Below are positions 25,401 through 34,929 of a stretch of DNA of 64,000 nt, in pieces (the stretch's first letter is position 1; the number at the start of each line of letters is the position of its first letter). Source of the DNA: Streptomyces seoulensis (lineage in GTDB: Bacteria; Actinomycetota; Actinomycetes; Streptomycetales; Streptomycetaceae); assembly GCA_013364255.1 (NCBI GenBank), contig CP054936.1, forward strand, positions 1,488,001-1,552,000, written 5' to 3'. The notes under the pieces were generated by a model. It saw only the letters and a list, made by a program, of their open reading frames with translations, searched no databases and was not told the origin of the DNA. Made by a program: the position numbers and the translations under genes.

Positions 25401-25471
25401 GCCGGCTCCCGACCCGCATGATGGGGGGAGCCGGCCTCCGCTCCGCGTCCCCCGAGCCGGAGCGGAGGCCA
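25401..25471. terminator. Overlapping strong hairpins between convergent genes
   Basis: Two perfect stems lie between the phosphatase and SDR genes: GGCCGGCTCCC (25401-25411) with GGGAGCCGGCC (25427-25437), and GGCCTCCGCTCC (25434-25445) with GGAGCGGAGGCC (25460-25471). They share bases and are mutually exclusive. This is typical of GC-rich bidirectional transcription stops without a T-run. Confidence 0.6.
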
Positions 25472-25498
25472 TGGTGTGCCCTCGGGCCCCGGACGGGC

Positions 25499-26311
25499 CT
25501 AGAGCGGCGTGACGTAGGCGCCGGCGATGCCGCCGTCGACGAGGAACTCGGCGGCGTTCACGAAGGACGCGTCGTCGCTGGCGAGGAAGGCCACCGCGGC
25601 GGCGATCTCCTCCGGCTCGGCGAACCGTCCCACCGGGACGTGCACGAGGCGGCGCGCGGCACGCTCGGGGTCCTTGGCGAACAGCTCCTTGAGCAGCGGG
25701 GTGTTGACCGGCCCCGGGCACAGCGCGTTGACCCGGATGCCCTCGCGGGCGAACTGCACGCCCAGCTCGCGGGACATCGCCAGCACGCCGCCCTTGGACG
25801 CGGTGTAGCTGATCTGCGAGGTGGCGGCGCCCATGACGGCCACGAAGGACGCCGTGTTGACGATGGAGCCCCTGCCCCGGCGCCGCATGTAGGGGATGGC
25901 GGCCTTGCAGCACAGATAGACGGAGGTGAGGTTGACCTCCTGCACCCGCCGCCAGGCGTCGAGGCCGGTGGTGAGGATGGAGTCGTCGTCGGGCGGGGAG
26001 ATGCCGGCGTTGTTGAAGGCGACGTCGACCGAGCCGTAGGTGTCGTGGGCGCTCCGGAACAGCGCCTCGACCTGTTCGGGATCGGTGACGTCCACCCGTA
26101 CGAACAGCCCGCCCACCTCGGCGGCCGCGGCCTTGCCCGTCTCCTCGTCGATGTCGGCGCAGACGACGTGGGCGCCCTCGGCGGCGAGCCGGCGGACGGT
26201 GGCACGGCCGATGCCGCTGCCGGCCCCGGTGACGACGGCGGTACGGCCGACCAGGCGGCGGCAGACCGGGCTCTCGGTGTCGGAGGCGGGGGCGGGGGCG
26301 CTGTCGGTCAC
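25499..26311 (-). CDS. SDR-family oxidoreductase of the gamma-glutamylation locus
   Basis: Classical short-chain dehydrogenase: TGAGSGIGRA (NAD(P) loop), NNAG, catalytic Ser in NTASFVAVMG, and Tyr-x3-Lys in SYTASKG, then NALCPGPVNTPLL. The length is 270. The GTG at 26311 has AAAGG 8 bases upstream. It lies downstream of the aldehyde dehydrogenase and GlnA4-like genes on the same strand. It may oxidise or reduce an intermediate of amine breakdown (alcohol/aldehyde level), but its exact substrate is not defined. A similarly placed SDR occurs next to glnA4 in S. coelicolor as I recall that locus. Confidence 0.8.
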   Translation of the reverse strand: MTDSAPAPASDTESPVCRRLVGRTAVVTGAGSGIGRATVRRLAAEGAHVVCADIDEETGKAAAAEVGGLFVRVDVTDPEQVEALFRSAHDTYGSVDVAFNNAGISPPDDDSILTTGLDAWRRVQEVNLTSVYLCCKAAIPYMRRRGRGSIVNTASFVAVMGAATSQISYTASKGGVLAMSRELGVQFAREGIRVNALCPGPVNTPLLKELFAKDPERAARRLVHVPVGRFAEPEEIAAAVAFLASDDASFVNAAEFLVDGGIAGAYVTPL

Positions 26312-26413
26312 GGCGGGGCCTTTCTCTCGGGTCACTCGGGTCTTTCGGGTCTCTCGGGTACGGATCTCTCGCATACGGGACACGTGTGCGGGGCCCGCGA
26401 CGGGTCGGTCGGG

Positions 26414-27778
26414 TCAGTCCTCGGTGCTGAGGAACACGTTCTTGGTCTCGGTGAAGGCGGCGAGGGCGCCGGGGCCCAGTTCCCGGCCGAGTCCGGACTG
26501 CTTGTAGCCGCCGAACGGGGTCCAGTAGCGCACGCTGCTGTGCGAGTTGACCGACAGGTTGCCCGCCGCGACGGCGCCGGCGACGCGCAGCGCCCGGCCG
26601 ACGTCACGGGTCCAGAGGGAGCCGGAGAGCCCGTACGCGGTGGCGTTGGCCAGGCGCACGGCGTCGGCCTCGTCCGTGAAGGGCAGGACGACGGCGACGG
26701 GCCCGAAGACCTCCTCGACGGCCGCCGGGATGTCGGGGGAGGCGGGGGCGAGCACCGTCGCCGGGTACCAGAAGCCCTTCCCGTCCGGCGCATCCCCGCG
26801 GAAGGCGACCGGTGCGCCGTCGGGGACGTAGGAGCGCACCCGCTCGCGCTGGGCGGCGGAGATCAGCGGGCCCATCCGCGTGCCGGGGTCGGTGGGGTCG
26901 CCGACCCGCCAGGCCTTGACGGCTGGCTCCAGCAGCTCCATGAAGCGGTCGTACACGTCGCGCTGGACGAGGATGCGGCTGCGGGCGCAGCAGTCCTGGC
27001 CGGTGTTGTCGAGGAAGGAGGCGGGAGCGGCGGCGGCCGCCTTGTCGAGGTCGGCGTCGGCGAAGACGATGTTGGGGCTCTTGCCGCCGAGTTCCAGCGT
27101 CACCCGCTTCACCCGGTCGGCGCACTTGGCCATGATCCGCTTGCCGACCGGCGTGGAGCCGGTGAAGACGACCTTGGCCACGTCGGGATGCTCGACCAGG
27201 GCGTTGCCCGCCACCGGTCCGGCGCCCGGCACGACCTGGAACAGCCCCTCGGGCAGTCCCGCCTCCAGGCACAGTTCGGCGAGCCGCAGCGCGGTCAGCG
27301 GCGTCGTCTCGGCGGGCTTGAGCAGGACGGCGTTGCCCGCGGCGAGCGCGGGGGCCGCGCCCCAGCAGGCGATGGGCAGCGGGAAGTTCCACGGCGCGAT
27401 GACGGCGACCACGCCGAGCGGCTCGTGCGTGGTGATGTTCAGACCGCCCGCGACCGGGATCTGAAGCCCGGTCAGCCGCTCGACGCCACCGGCGGCGTAG
27501 GCGAAGAGGTCGCGGGCGTTGCCCGCCTCCCAGCGGGCGTTGCCGAGGGGGTGGCCCGCTTCGGCGACCTCCAGCCGCGCCAGTTCCTCCAGATGGCCGT
27601 CGACGGCGGCGGCGCAGCGGTGCAGCAGCCGGGAGCGGTCGCCCGGGGCGACGGCCGCCCAGGCCGCCTGCGCCCTGACCGCCCGCCGGACCGCGGCGTC
27701 CACGTCGGACTCGCTCGACGCGGGGACGGTGGCGACGACGTCCTCGGTCGCCGGGTTGAGTACGTGGTGCTCGCTCAA
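26414..27778 (-). CDS. NAD(P)-dependent aldehyde dehydrogenase
   Basis: All signature elements are present: VIAPWNFPLPIACWGAAPALAAGNAVLLKPAE (cofactor channel), FTGSTPVGKRI, LELGGKSPNIVFADADLD (general-base Glu, about residue 227) and GQDCCARSRILV (nucleophilic Cys, about 263), with PFGGYKQSGLGRELG near the end. At 454 residues it is slightly shorter than the usual 480 but complete. In a gamma-glutamylation pathway it would oxidise the gamma-glutamyl-aminoaldehyde to the acid (PuuC-like step). It lies 65 bases downstream of the GlnA4-like gene in the same direction. Confidence 0.85.
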   Translation of the reverse strand: MSEHHVLNPATEDVVATVPASSESDVDAAVRRAVRAQAAWAAVAPGDRSRLLHRCAAAVDGHLEELARLEVAEAGHPLGNARWEAGNARDLFAYAAGGVERLTGLQIPVAGGLNITTHEPLGVVAVIAPWNFPLPIACWGAAPALAAGNAVLLKPAETTPLTALRLAELCLEAGLPEGLFQVVPGAGPVAGNALVEHPDVAKVVFTGSTPVGKRIMAKCADRVKRVTLELGGKSPNIVFADADLDKAAAAAPASFLDNTGQDCCARSRILVQRDVYDRFMELLEPAVKAWRVGDPTDPGTRMGPLISAAQRERVRSYVPDGAPVAFRGDAPDGKGFWYPATVLAPASPDIPAAVEEVFGPVAVVLPFTDEADAVRLANATAYGLSGSLWTRDVGRALRVAGAVAAGNLSVNSHSSVRYWTPFGGYKQSGLGRELGPGALAAFTETKNVFLSTED

Positions 27779-27842
27779 GGTTCGGTGCTCCAGGTGCCGG
27801 AGGGGAACGCGGACACGGTCGCCGGTGTGCGGCGGGAGGGGG

Positions 27843-29210
27843 CTACATCCGCTCGAAGGACCGGAAGCGCTCCCAGTCCGTGACGGCGGAGTCGAACGCG
27901 TCCAGCTCCACGCGGGCCATGTTGGCGTAGTGCTCGACGACCTCGTCGCCGAAGGCGGCCCGGGCGAGCGGACTGTCCGTCCACCGCCGCGCCGCCTCCC
28001 GCAGGTGCGTCGGGACGCGGTCGGCGCCCTGCTCGTAGGCGTTGCCGGTGCACGCCTCGGGCAGCTCCAGCTCGTGTTCGACGCCGTACAGTCCGGCGGC
28101 GACCATGCCGGCGACCGCGAGGTAGGGGTTCACGTCACCGCCGGGCAGGCGGTTCTCGAACCGGTGGGAGAGGCCGTGGCCGACCACGCGCAGGGCGCAG
28201 GTGCGGTTGTCCGGACCCCAGGCGAGCGCCGTCGGCGCGAAGGAACCGGCGCGGAACCGCTTGTAGGAGTTGATGTTCGGCGCGTACAGCAGGGTGAAGT
28301 CGCGCATCGCGGCGATCTGCCCGGCGAGGAAGTGCCGCATCAGCGGGGACATCCCGTACGGGTCCGCGTCGTCGGCGAACACCGGGTTGCCGGCCTCGTC
28401 GCGCAGCGAGAGGTGGATGTGGCAGGAGTTGCCCTCGCGCTCGTCCCACTTCGCCATGAAGGTGAGCGACACGCCCTCCTGGGCCGCGATCTGCTTGGCG
28501 CCGGTCTTGTAGACGGCGTGCTGGTCGCAGGTGGTGAGCGCCTCGTCGTAGCGGAAGGCGATCTCGTGCTGGCCGAGGTTGCACTCGCCCTTGGCGGACT
28601 CCACCGTCATCCCGGCGGCGCCCATCTCGTTGCGGATCCGGCGCAGCAGGGGCTCCACCCGGCCGGTGCCGAGGACGGAGTAGTCGACGTTGTACTGGTT
28701 GGCGGGGTTCATGTCGCGGTAGCCGCGCGCCCAGGCGTCCTCGTAGGTGTCCTTGAAGACCATGAACTCCAGCTCCGTGCCGGCGTACGCGCTCCAGCCG
28801 TGCTCGGCGAGCCGGTCCAGCTGGCGGCGCAGGATCTGGCGCGGGGAGGCGACGACGGGCGAGCCGTCGTGCCAGGCCAGGTCGGCCAGGAGCAGGGCGG
28901 TCCCGGCGTCCCAGGGGGTGCGGCGCAGGGTGGCGGTGTCGCCGTGCAGGGCGAAGTCGCCGTAGCCGCGGTCCCACGAGGACATGGCGTAGCCGCCGAC
29001 GGTGTTCATCTCGGCGTCCACGGCCAGGAGGTAGTTGCATCCCTCGGTGCCGTGCTCCAGGACGTCGTCGAGGAAGAAACGGGCGGCGAACCGCTTGCCC
29101 TGGAGTCTGCCCTGCATGTCGGTGAAGGCGAGGACGATGGTGTCGATCTCCCCGGCGTCGACGAACGCGCGCAGTTCGTCCACGGAGAGCGGGGGCGTAC
29201 GGTCAGCCAC
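27843..29210 (-). CDS. glnA4: Glutamine-synthetase-like gamma-glutamylamine synthetase (GlnA4/GlnA3-like)
   Basis: The 455-residue protein has the glutamine synthetase catalytic fold. Motifs include GTELEFMVFKDTYEDAW (metal Glu pair), GMTVESAKGECNLGQHEIAF, GNSCHIHLSL (metal His), the long NSYKRFRAGSFAPTALAWGPDNRTCALRVVG (Arg substrate loop) and ENRLPGGDVNPYLAVAGMVAAG. The N-terminal TDMQGRLQGKRF is characteristic of the PuuA/GlnA3/GlnA4 group rather than true GlnA, and the adenylylation loop is absent. These enzymes glutamylate ethanolamine or polyamines using ATP. Flanking permease, ALDH, SDR, hydrolase and FadR-type regulator match the S. coelicolor ethanolamine-type glnA4 neighbourhood; polyamine specificity cannot be excluded. 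It starts at GTG 29210. Confidence 0.8.
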   Translation of the reverse strand: MADRTPPLSVDELRAFVDAGEIDTIVLAFTDMQGRLQGKRFAARFFLDDVLEHGTEGCNYLLAVDAEMNTVGGYAMSSWDRGYGDFALHGDTATLRRTPWDAGTALLLADLAWHDGSPVVASPRQILRRQLDRLAEHGWSAYAGTELEFMVFKDTYEDAWARGYRDMNPANQYNVDYSVLGTGRVEPLLRRIRNEMGAAGMTVESAKGECNLGQHEIAFRYDEALTTCDQHAVYKTGAKQIAAQEGVSLTFMAKWDEREGNSCHIHLSLRDEAGNPVFADDADPYGMSPLMRHFLAGQIAAMRDFTLLYAPNINSYKRFRAGSFAPTALAWGPDNRTCALRVVGHGLSHRFENRLPGGDVNPYLAVAGMVAAGLYGVEHELELPEACTGNAYEQGADRVPTHLREAARRWTDSPLARAAFGDEVVEHYANMARVELDAFDSAVTDWERFRSFERM

Positions 29211-29289
29211 GGGGGCGCCTCCTGGCGTCAGTCGTCGGTCCGGGAGGACGGCGGGGCCGCTCTCCCGGGTGTGCCGCACCGGATGAGGC

Positions 29290-29313
29290 ATAAGGTATGC
29301 ACAAGAACCTTTG
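29290..29313. promoter_or_regulatory. Operator between glnA4 and the FadR/GntR regulator
   Basis: ATAAGGT (29290-29296) and ACCTTTG (29307-29313) are an AAGGT-N10-ACCTT inverted repeat in the divergent promoter region. The same repeat with an even better match lies before the permease gene. Two matching copies in one locus next to a GntR-type regulator make it the likely binding site of that regulator. Confidence 0.6.
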
Positions 29314-29330
29314 CAGGGGAAGGGGGCCCG

Positions 29331-30074
29331 ATGGGTGAGCTTCGGGAAGCCGCGGCGGCGGACCGGCTGGCGCCGGTGCTCCGGCCGGTGCGGGCCGGCA
29401 ACGGCTTCGAGGAGGCGATGGAGCAGATACTCCAGATCATCCGCCTGGGTCTGGTGCCGCACGGGGAGCGGCTGCCGGCGGAGCGCGACCTGGCGGACCG
29501 GCTCGGGGTGAGCCGGGTGACCCTGCGCGAGGTGCTCAAGGCCCTCCAGGACCAGGGGATCGTGGAGAGCCGGCGCGGCCGTTACGGCGGCACGTTCGTG
29601 CTGCGGCGGCCGGAGCCGGCGGCCGGCGACGACGAGGACGAGCTGCGCCGGCGTGTGGCCGGGGTGGACGTCGAGGACGTGCTGCTCTTCCGCGAGGTGC
29701 TTGAGGTGGGCGCGGCCGGCCTGTGCGCGGTCCGCCCGCTGGGCGCAGACGCGGAGCGCCGGCTGCGCGCCGCGCTGACGGCCACGCAGGACGCGCCGCT
29801 GGCCGAGTACCGCCGCCTGGACACGATGCTGCACCTCACCCTCGCGGACCTGTGCGGCTCCCCGACGCTGGCCGGGCAGTACGCGGCCGTCCGGGCGACC
29901 GTGAACGACCTGCTGGACTGCATCCCGCTGCTGGTGCGCAACCTGGAGCACTCGCAGCGGCAGCACGAGGCGCTGGTGGAGGCGGTCCTGGAGGGGGACG
30001 CGGACGGGGCGCGGGAGGTCATGCGCGAGCACTGCGCGGGCACCGCGGCGCTGCTGCGCGGCTTCCTGTCGTGA
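29331..30074 (+). CDS. FadR/GntR-family regulator of the gamma-glutamylation locus
   Basis: Residues about 25-95 form the GntR winged helix (ILQIIRLGLVPHGERLPAERDLADRLGVSRVTLREVLKALQDQGIVESRRGRYGGTFVL). The C-terminal half is the FadR/FCD helical domain, which carries metal and ligand-binding residues (DTMLHLTLADLCGSPTL, LEHSQRQHEALVEAV, AREVMREHC). It is divergent from glnA4 and codirectional with the permease. The expected role is repression relieved by an amine or its glutamyl derivative. ATG 29331 follows GGGGAAGGGGG. Confidence 0.85.
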   Translation: MGELREAAAADRLAPVLRPVRAGNGFEEAMEQILQIIRLGLVPHGERLPAERDLADRLGVSRVTLREVLKALQDQGIVESRRGRYGGTFVLRRPEPAAGDDEDELRRRVAGVDVEDVLLFREVLEVGAAGLCAVRPLGADAERRLRAALTATQDAPLAEYRRLDTMLHLTLADLCGSPTLAGQYAAVRATVNDLLDCIPLLVRNLEHSQRQHEALVEAVLEGDADGAREVMREHCAGTAALLRGFLS

Positions 30075-30129
30075 CGCCGCGTTCACCGATCGTTGACAGC
30101 ACGGGTCTTGCGCTCGGCCATCGGGACCG

Positions 30130-30153
30130 CAAAGGTTTGTGAGCCGACCTTTG
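30130..30153 (+). promoter_or_regulatory. Operator in front of the permease gene
   Basis: CAAAGGT (30130-30136) and ACCTTTG (30147-30153) form a perfect inverted repeat with a 10-base spacer, 21 bases before the permease ATG. It is the best copy of the palindrome also found at 29290-29313. Confidence 0.65.
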
Positions 30154-30173
30154 AACCGAGGCAGGAGCGACTG

Positions 30174-31658
<1,485 letters not shown>

Positions 31659-31689
31659 ACGAGCACCCCGACCCAGGATCGGAGCAGCC

Positions 31690-32409
31690 GTGTCCAAGCC
31701 GCTCATCGGCATCAGCACCTACCTCGAACCGTCCGTGCGGTGGGGCGTGTGGGACCTGCCGGCCGCCCTGCTGCCGGCCGGGTACCACCGGCTCGTCCAG
31801 CAGGCCGGCGCTCTGGCGACGCTGCTGCCGCCGGACGCGCCCGCCGCCGCGGAGGCGGTGGTGTCCCGGCTCGACGGACTCGTCATCGCGGGCGGTCCGG
31901 ACGTGGAACCCGCGCGGTACGGGGCCGAACGCCACCCGATGACCGGACCGGCCCATGCGGCGCGCGACGCCTGGGAGTCGGCGCTGATCGAGGCGGCGCT
32001 GGCGGCCGGCATCCCGCTGCTGGGCGTGTGCCGGGGCATGCAGCTGCTGAACGTCGTCCTCGGCGGCACCCTCGTCCAGCACCTGCCCGACGAGGTGGGG
32101 CACGGCGGCCACTGCGGCCCGCCCGGGACGTTCGCCCGGCACACGGTGAAGCCGGTGCCCGGGACGCTGCTGGCCGCGGCGGCGCCCGAGGAGGCGAGCG
32201 TGTCCACCTACCACCACCAGGCCGTGGACCGGCTGGGCGCCGGACTCGTGCCGAGCGCGTACGCCGAGGACGGCACGGTGGAGGCGCTGGAACTGCCGAC
32301 GGCGGACGCCTTCACCCTGGCCGTCCAGTGGCACCCGGAGGCCGGGCATGACCTGCGCGTGACGCGGGCCTTCACGGCCGCCGCGGCGTCCCGCCGGCAC
32401 AGCTGTTGA
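31690..32409 (+). CDS. Gamma-glutamyl-GABA hydrolase-like peptidase C26 (PuuD-like)
   Basis: The class I glutamine-amidotransferase-like fold is complete. LVIAGGPDVEPARYG is an early loop, and LGVCRGMQLLNVVLGGTL contains the nucleophile Cys114. A His/Glu pair occurs in VQWHPEAG near residue 215, and STYHHQAVDRLG is the substrate-side loop. Peptidase C26 enzymes release the glutamyl group from gamma-glutamyl compounds. It follows the permease by 31 bases, starts at GTG 31690 and completes the uptake-glutamylation-oxidation-release scheme. Confidence 0.85.
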   Translation: MSKPLIGISTYLEPSVRWGVWDLPAALLPAGYHRLVQQAGALATLLPPDAPAAAEAVVSRLDGLVIAGGPDVEPARYGAERHPMTGPAHAARDAWESALIEAALAAGIPLLGVCRGMQLLNVVLGGTLVQHLPDEVGHGGHCGPPGTFARHTVKPVPGTLLAAAAPEEASVSTYHHQAVDRLGAGLVPSAYAEDGTVEALELPTADAFTLAVQWHPEAGHDLRVTRAFTAAAASRRHSC

Positions 32410-32667
32410 CGACGACGCACCCGCCACCGCCCCCGTCCGTCGCCGCCCCCGGCCTCCGCCGCCCCGGCCGTCCGTCGCCGTCCTGTCCGTTGCCGCCCCC
32501 CGGCTGGCCGCCGCCTCCGGCCGCCGCCGTCGGCCGCCCCCGGCCGTCGCCCTGCCCGGCCACCGGACCGCTCGCCGGACCGGCCGCCGACCGTCGGTCC
32601 CGTGGGTCCGGCGGCGGCAGCGGTGCGTCGAGGAGGCGGTCGACCGGCCCCGCACGGACCGGCCGGA
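32410..32667. other. Low-complexity intergenic stretch
   Basis: Pyrimidine-biased GC-rich sequence (CCGCC/CCGTC repeats at 32420-32580) separates the C26 hydrolase and the convergent nitroreductase. No gene, clear hairpin or operator was found. Confidence 0.4.
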
Positions 32668-33381
32668 TCAGAGCGGACCGGGGCGGTCGGCGGCCGGGAG
32701 CGGCCCGGGGTGTTCGGCGGTCGCCTGCGCGAGCGACTTGCGCGCCAGGTCCGGGACCTCGCAGTCGGCCGCGGCGTAGCCGATGGGGAAGAGGATGTAG
32801 GGCCGCTCGTTGCCGGGCCGCCCGCAGATCTCGGTGAGGAAGCCCATCGGGTTGGGCGTGTGCGTCAGGGTGCTCAGGCCCATCGCGTGCAGGGCGGCGA
32901 TGAAGAGACCGCAGGCGATGCCCACGCTCTCGTTCACGTAGTAGTTCTTGCGCAGCGAGCCGTCCGGCAGCGCGGTGCTCTTCTCGGCGAAGCAGACGAC
33001 GATCCACGGCACGACGTCGAGGAAGCCCTTGTCCGCGTCCGTCTCCAGGCGCGCGAGCGCGGCGCGCCACTCGGGCGGGAGCCGCCCGCCCTCGTAATTG
33101 ACCCGCTCCTCCTCCTCGGCGGCGAGGCGGATGCGGTGCTTGGTCGCGGCGTCGCCGATCACGGCGAACCGCCACGGCTGGAAGTGGGCGCCGGAGGGTG
33201 CGGTGTTGGCCGCGGCGACGGCGAGGTCGACGCAGGCGCGCGGCACCGGCTCGTCGCTGAAGAACCGCACGCTGCGCCGCCGGTCGAGGAAGGCCACGAA
33301 GTCCTGCCCGCGCCGCAGCGTCTCGGCCTCGTCGTACCGCTCGGGCCGGTACGGGACGAACGGGTGGGTGTGCTGCCTCAC
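32668..33381 (-). CDS. Nitroreductase-family flavoprotein (iodotyrosine-deiodinase-like)
   Basis: The 237-residue protein shows the FMN-binding RRRSVRFFSDEPVPR near residue 34, PSGAHFQPWRFAVIGD (flavin loop), the VCFAEKSTALPDGSLRKNYYVNESVGIACGLFIAALHAMGLSTLTHTPN block and the late RPYILFPIGYA segment. Together these match the IYD/BluB-like branch of nitroreductases, with THTPNPMGFL as substrate lid. It probably reduces an aromatic or halogenated substrate with FMN. It is convergent with the C26 hydrolase and not obviously part of either neighbouring locus. Confidence 0.75.
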   Translation of the reverse strand: MRQHTHPFVPYRPERYDEAETLRRGQDFVAFLDRRRSVRFFSDEPVPRACVDLAVAAANTAPSGAHFQPWRFAVIGDAATKHRIRLAAEEEERVNYEGGRLPPEWRAALARLETDADKGFLDVVPWIVVCFAEKSTALPDGSLRKNYYVNESVGIACGLFIAALHAMGLSTLTHTPNPMGFLTEICGRPGNERPYILFPIGYAAADCEVPDLARKSLAQATAEHPGPLPAADRPGPL

Positions 33382-33541
33382 AACTGCTCCTCGTGGGAGG
33401 GGAGTCCACAGGGTCCACAGCGTGGGCCATCGGCGGACACGGAGGCAACACCCGCCGGGGGCGGCCGGGTGCCGGTCCGCCGGAAATCGCCTGTCGCCCC
33501 GGAGCCGCGCGGCGCGCGCGACACCGACCGCGGACCTCGCC

Positions 33542-34609
33542 TCAGGCGGACGCCGTCCCGCCGCAGGAGGCGCGCACCTTCAGCTCGGGGAGCAGTTCGA
33601 GGCGGTGGACCGGCAGGGTGTGCCCGTGCCGCAGCCGCCGCAGCAGGAGGTCGACGGCGGCGGCGCCGACGGCCCGCTTGGGCGGCGCCACGGCGGTCAG
33701 CGGCGGTGCGCCGAGGGCCGCGAAGACGTCGTCGTAACTGATGAGCGCCAGGTCCTCGGGCACGGACAGGCCCCGGGCGCGCAGCAGCGCGGGGAGCTGG
33801 ATGGCGTCCTGGTCGTTGTGCACCAGCGCCGCCCGCACCCCCTGGCCCGCGGCCTCGGCGAGCCGCCCGGCCACCGTCTCGGGAGCCGTGGCGGGGTCCT
33901 CGATGTCGATCACCGGCTGCGGCGCCAGTCCCAGGGCCCGGCATGCCTCGGTGTAGCCGCTGCGGACCTTCATCGCCGTCCAGGTGTCGCAGCGGGCGGC
34001 GAGGGCGACACGGTCGTGGCCGAGCGCGGCCAGATGGCGCAGGGCGAGCAGCACGCCGTGGTGGTGGTCGGAGCTGACGGAGTCGAGTTCCGCCGCGGGG
34101 TCGCCGGCCGTGGCCCTGCGCTCCACCAGGACGGTCGGCACCGGCAGATCACGGAGCCAGAGCCGGTCCTCGGGCTCGTGCCCGGTGCGCCAGTTGGGGG
34201 TGAGCATCAGCCCCTCGGCCCCCGACTTGAGCAGTTGTTCCGCCTGGGCGCGGTCGGCGCCGGGGGTGTAGGAGGAGATGCCGAGCACCAGGTGCGCCCC
34301 GGCGTCGGCGGCCGCGGCGCGCGCCCCGGCGATCACCTCGTCGAAGTACTGGCTGACGGTGTGGCTCACGGTGGGCACGATCAGGCCCATGGTGCGGGCG
34401 TCCGCCGGGGCGGCGGCGCCCTCCTCGGGCCGGGAGACGGAGCCGTGCGAGCGGCGCAGGAGACCGGTCTCGGCGAGGGTCGCGACGTCCCGGCGCACGG
34501 TGACCGTGGGGAGGTCCAGCCGGGCCGCGAGGTCGGTCACCCGCACCGTGCCGAGCTTGCGCACGATCTCGAGGATCCGCGTCCTGCGCTCGTCAGCCGC
34601 GATCGACAT
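33542..34609 (-). CDS. DeoR-HTH / LacI-type sensor regulator of the polysaccharide locus
   Basis: Residues 1-60 form a DeoR-type winged helix (RRTRILEIVRKLGTVRVTDLAARLDLPTVTVRRDVATLAETGLLRRSHGSVS). The remainder is the periplasmic-binding-protein-like sensor of LacI regulators (TMGLIVPTVSHTVSQYFDEVIAGARAAAADAGAHLVLGISSY, ALVHNDQDAIQLPALLRARGLSVPEDLALISYDDV). This chimeric class controls sugar-uptake genes in actinomycetes. ATG 34609 follows GGAAGGG. It faces a divergent beta-helix gene whose promoter contains a TTCGATCG palindrome, and an ATTCGATACG half-match lies near its own start (34653-34665). Confidence 0.8.
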   Translation of the reverse strand: MSIAADERRTRILEIVRKLGTVRVTDLAARLDLPTVTVRRDVATLAETGLLRRSHGSVSRPEEGAAAPADARTMGLIVPTVSHTVSQYFDEVIAGARAAAADAGAHLVLGISSYTPGADRAQAEQLLKSGAEGLMLTPNWRTGHEPEDRLWLRDLPVPTVLVERRATAGDPAAELDSVSSDHHHGVLLALRHLAALGHDRVALAARCDTWTAMKVRSGYTEACRALGLAPQPVIDIEDPATAPETVAGRLAEAAGQGVRAALVHNDQDAIQLPALLRARGLSVPEDLALISYDDVFAALGAPPLTAVAPPKRAVGAAAVDLLLRRLRHGHTLPVHRLELLPELKVRASCGGTASA

Positions 34610-34844
34610 GACGGTCCCTTCCTGGCCGGCCTGACTCGCCACGAGTTTATCATTCGATACGTCGTTGATCTACTGCTCAGCACTCGCCCGACCGAGGCCC
34701 GCGTTGCCGGCCCCCTTCGCCCGGCGTCCCGAACTCGCTGGTGAGACAAGCGATTTCAGGCGAACCGGGGGCCTTTCGCGCGGTCACGCGACCGGCGGGG
34801 AGGCCGGACGTCACGCGCCGCCGTCCCACACTGATCTGATCGAA

Positions 34845-34897
34845 ATTCGATCGAATAGTTCATATGTGTTGACGTGCGGGAGCGCCGATCCTAGCTT
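34845..34897 (+). promoter_or_regulatory. Promoter and operator of the beta-helix gene
   Basis: TTGACG (34869-34874) and TAGCTT (34892-34897) are separated by 17 bases. The perfect palindrome ATTCGATCGAAT (34845-34856) is centred 18.5 bp upstream of the -35 box. A larger GATCGAA/TTCGATC repeat overlaps it at 34838-34852. The remaining sequence 34610-34930 holds no gene. Confidence 0.65.
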
Positions 34898-34929
34898 CTG
34901 GCCTCCGATCCCCCGCGGAAGGACCCCCT

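Noticed and set aside
21438..25419. Very long open frames on both strands across the phosphatase gene
   Set aside because: They are Arg/Gly/Pro-rich shadow translations caused by GC codon bias; only the frame with CBM, Fn3 and phosphatase motifs is convincing.
32406..32837. Pro/Arg-rich ORF after the C26 hydrolase
   Set aside because: Low-complexity translation of a CCG-rich intergenic region; no ribosome site or recognised domain.
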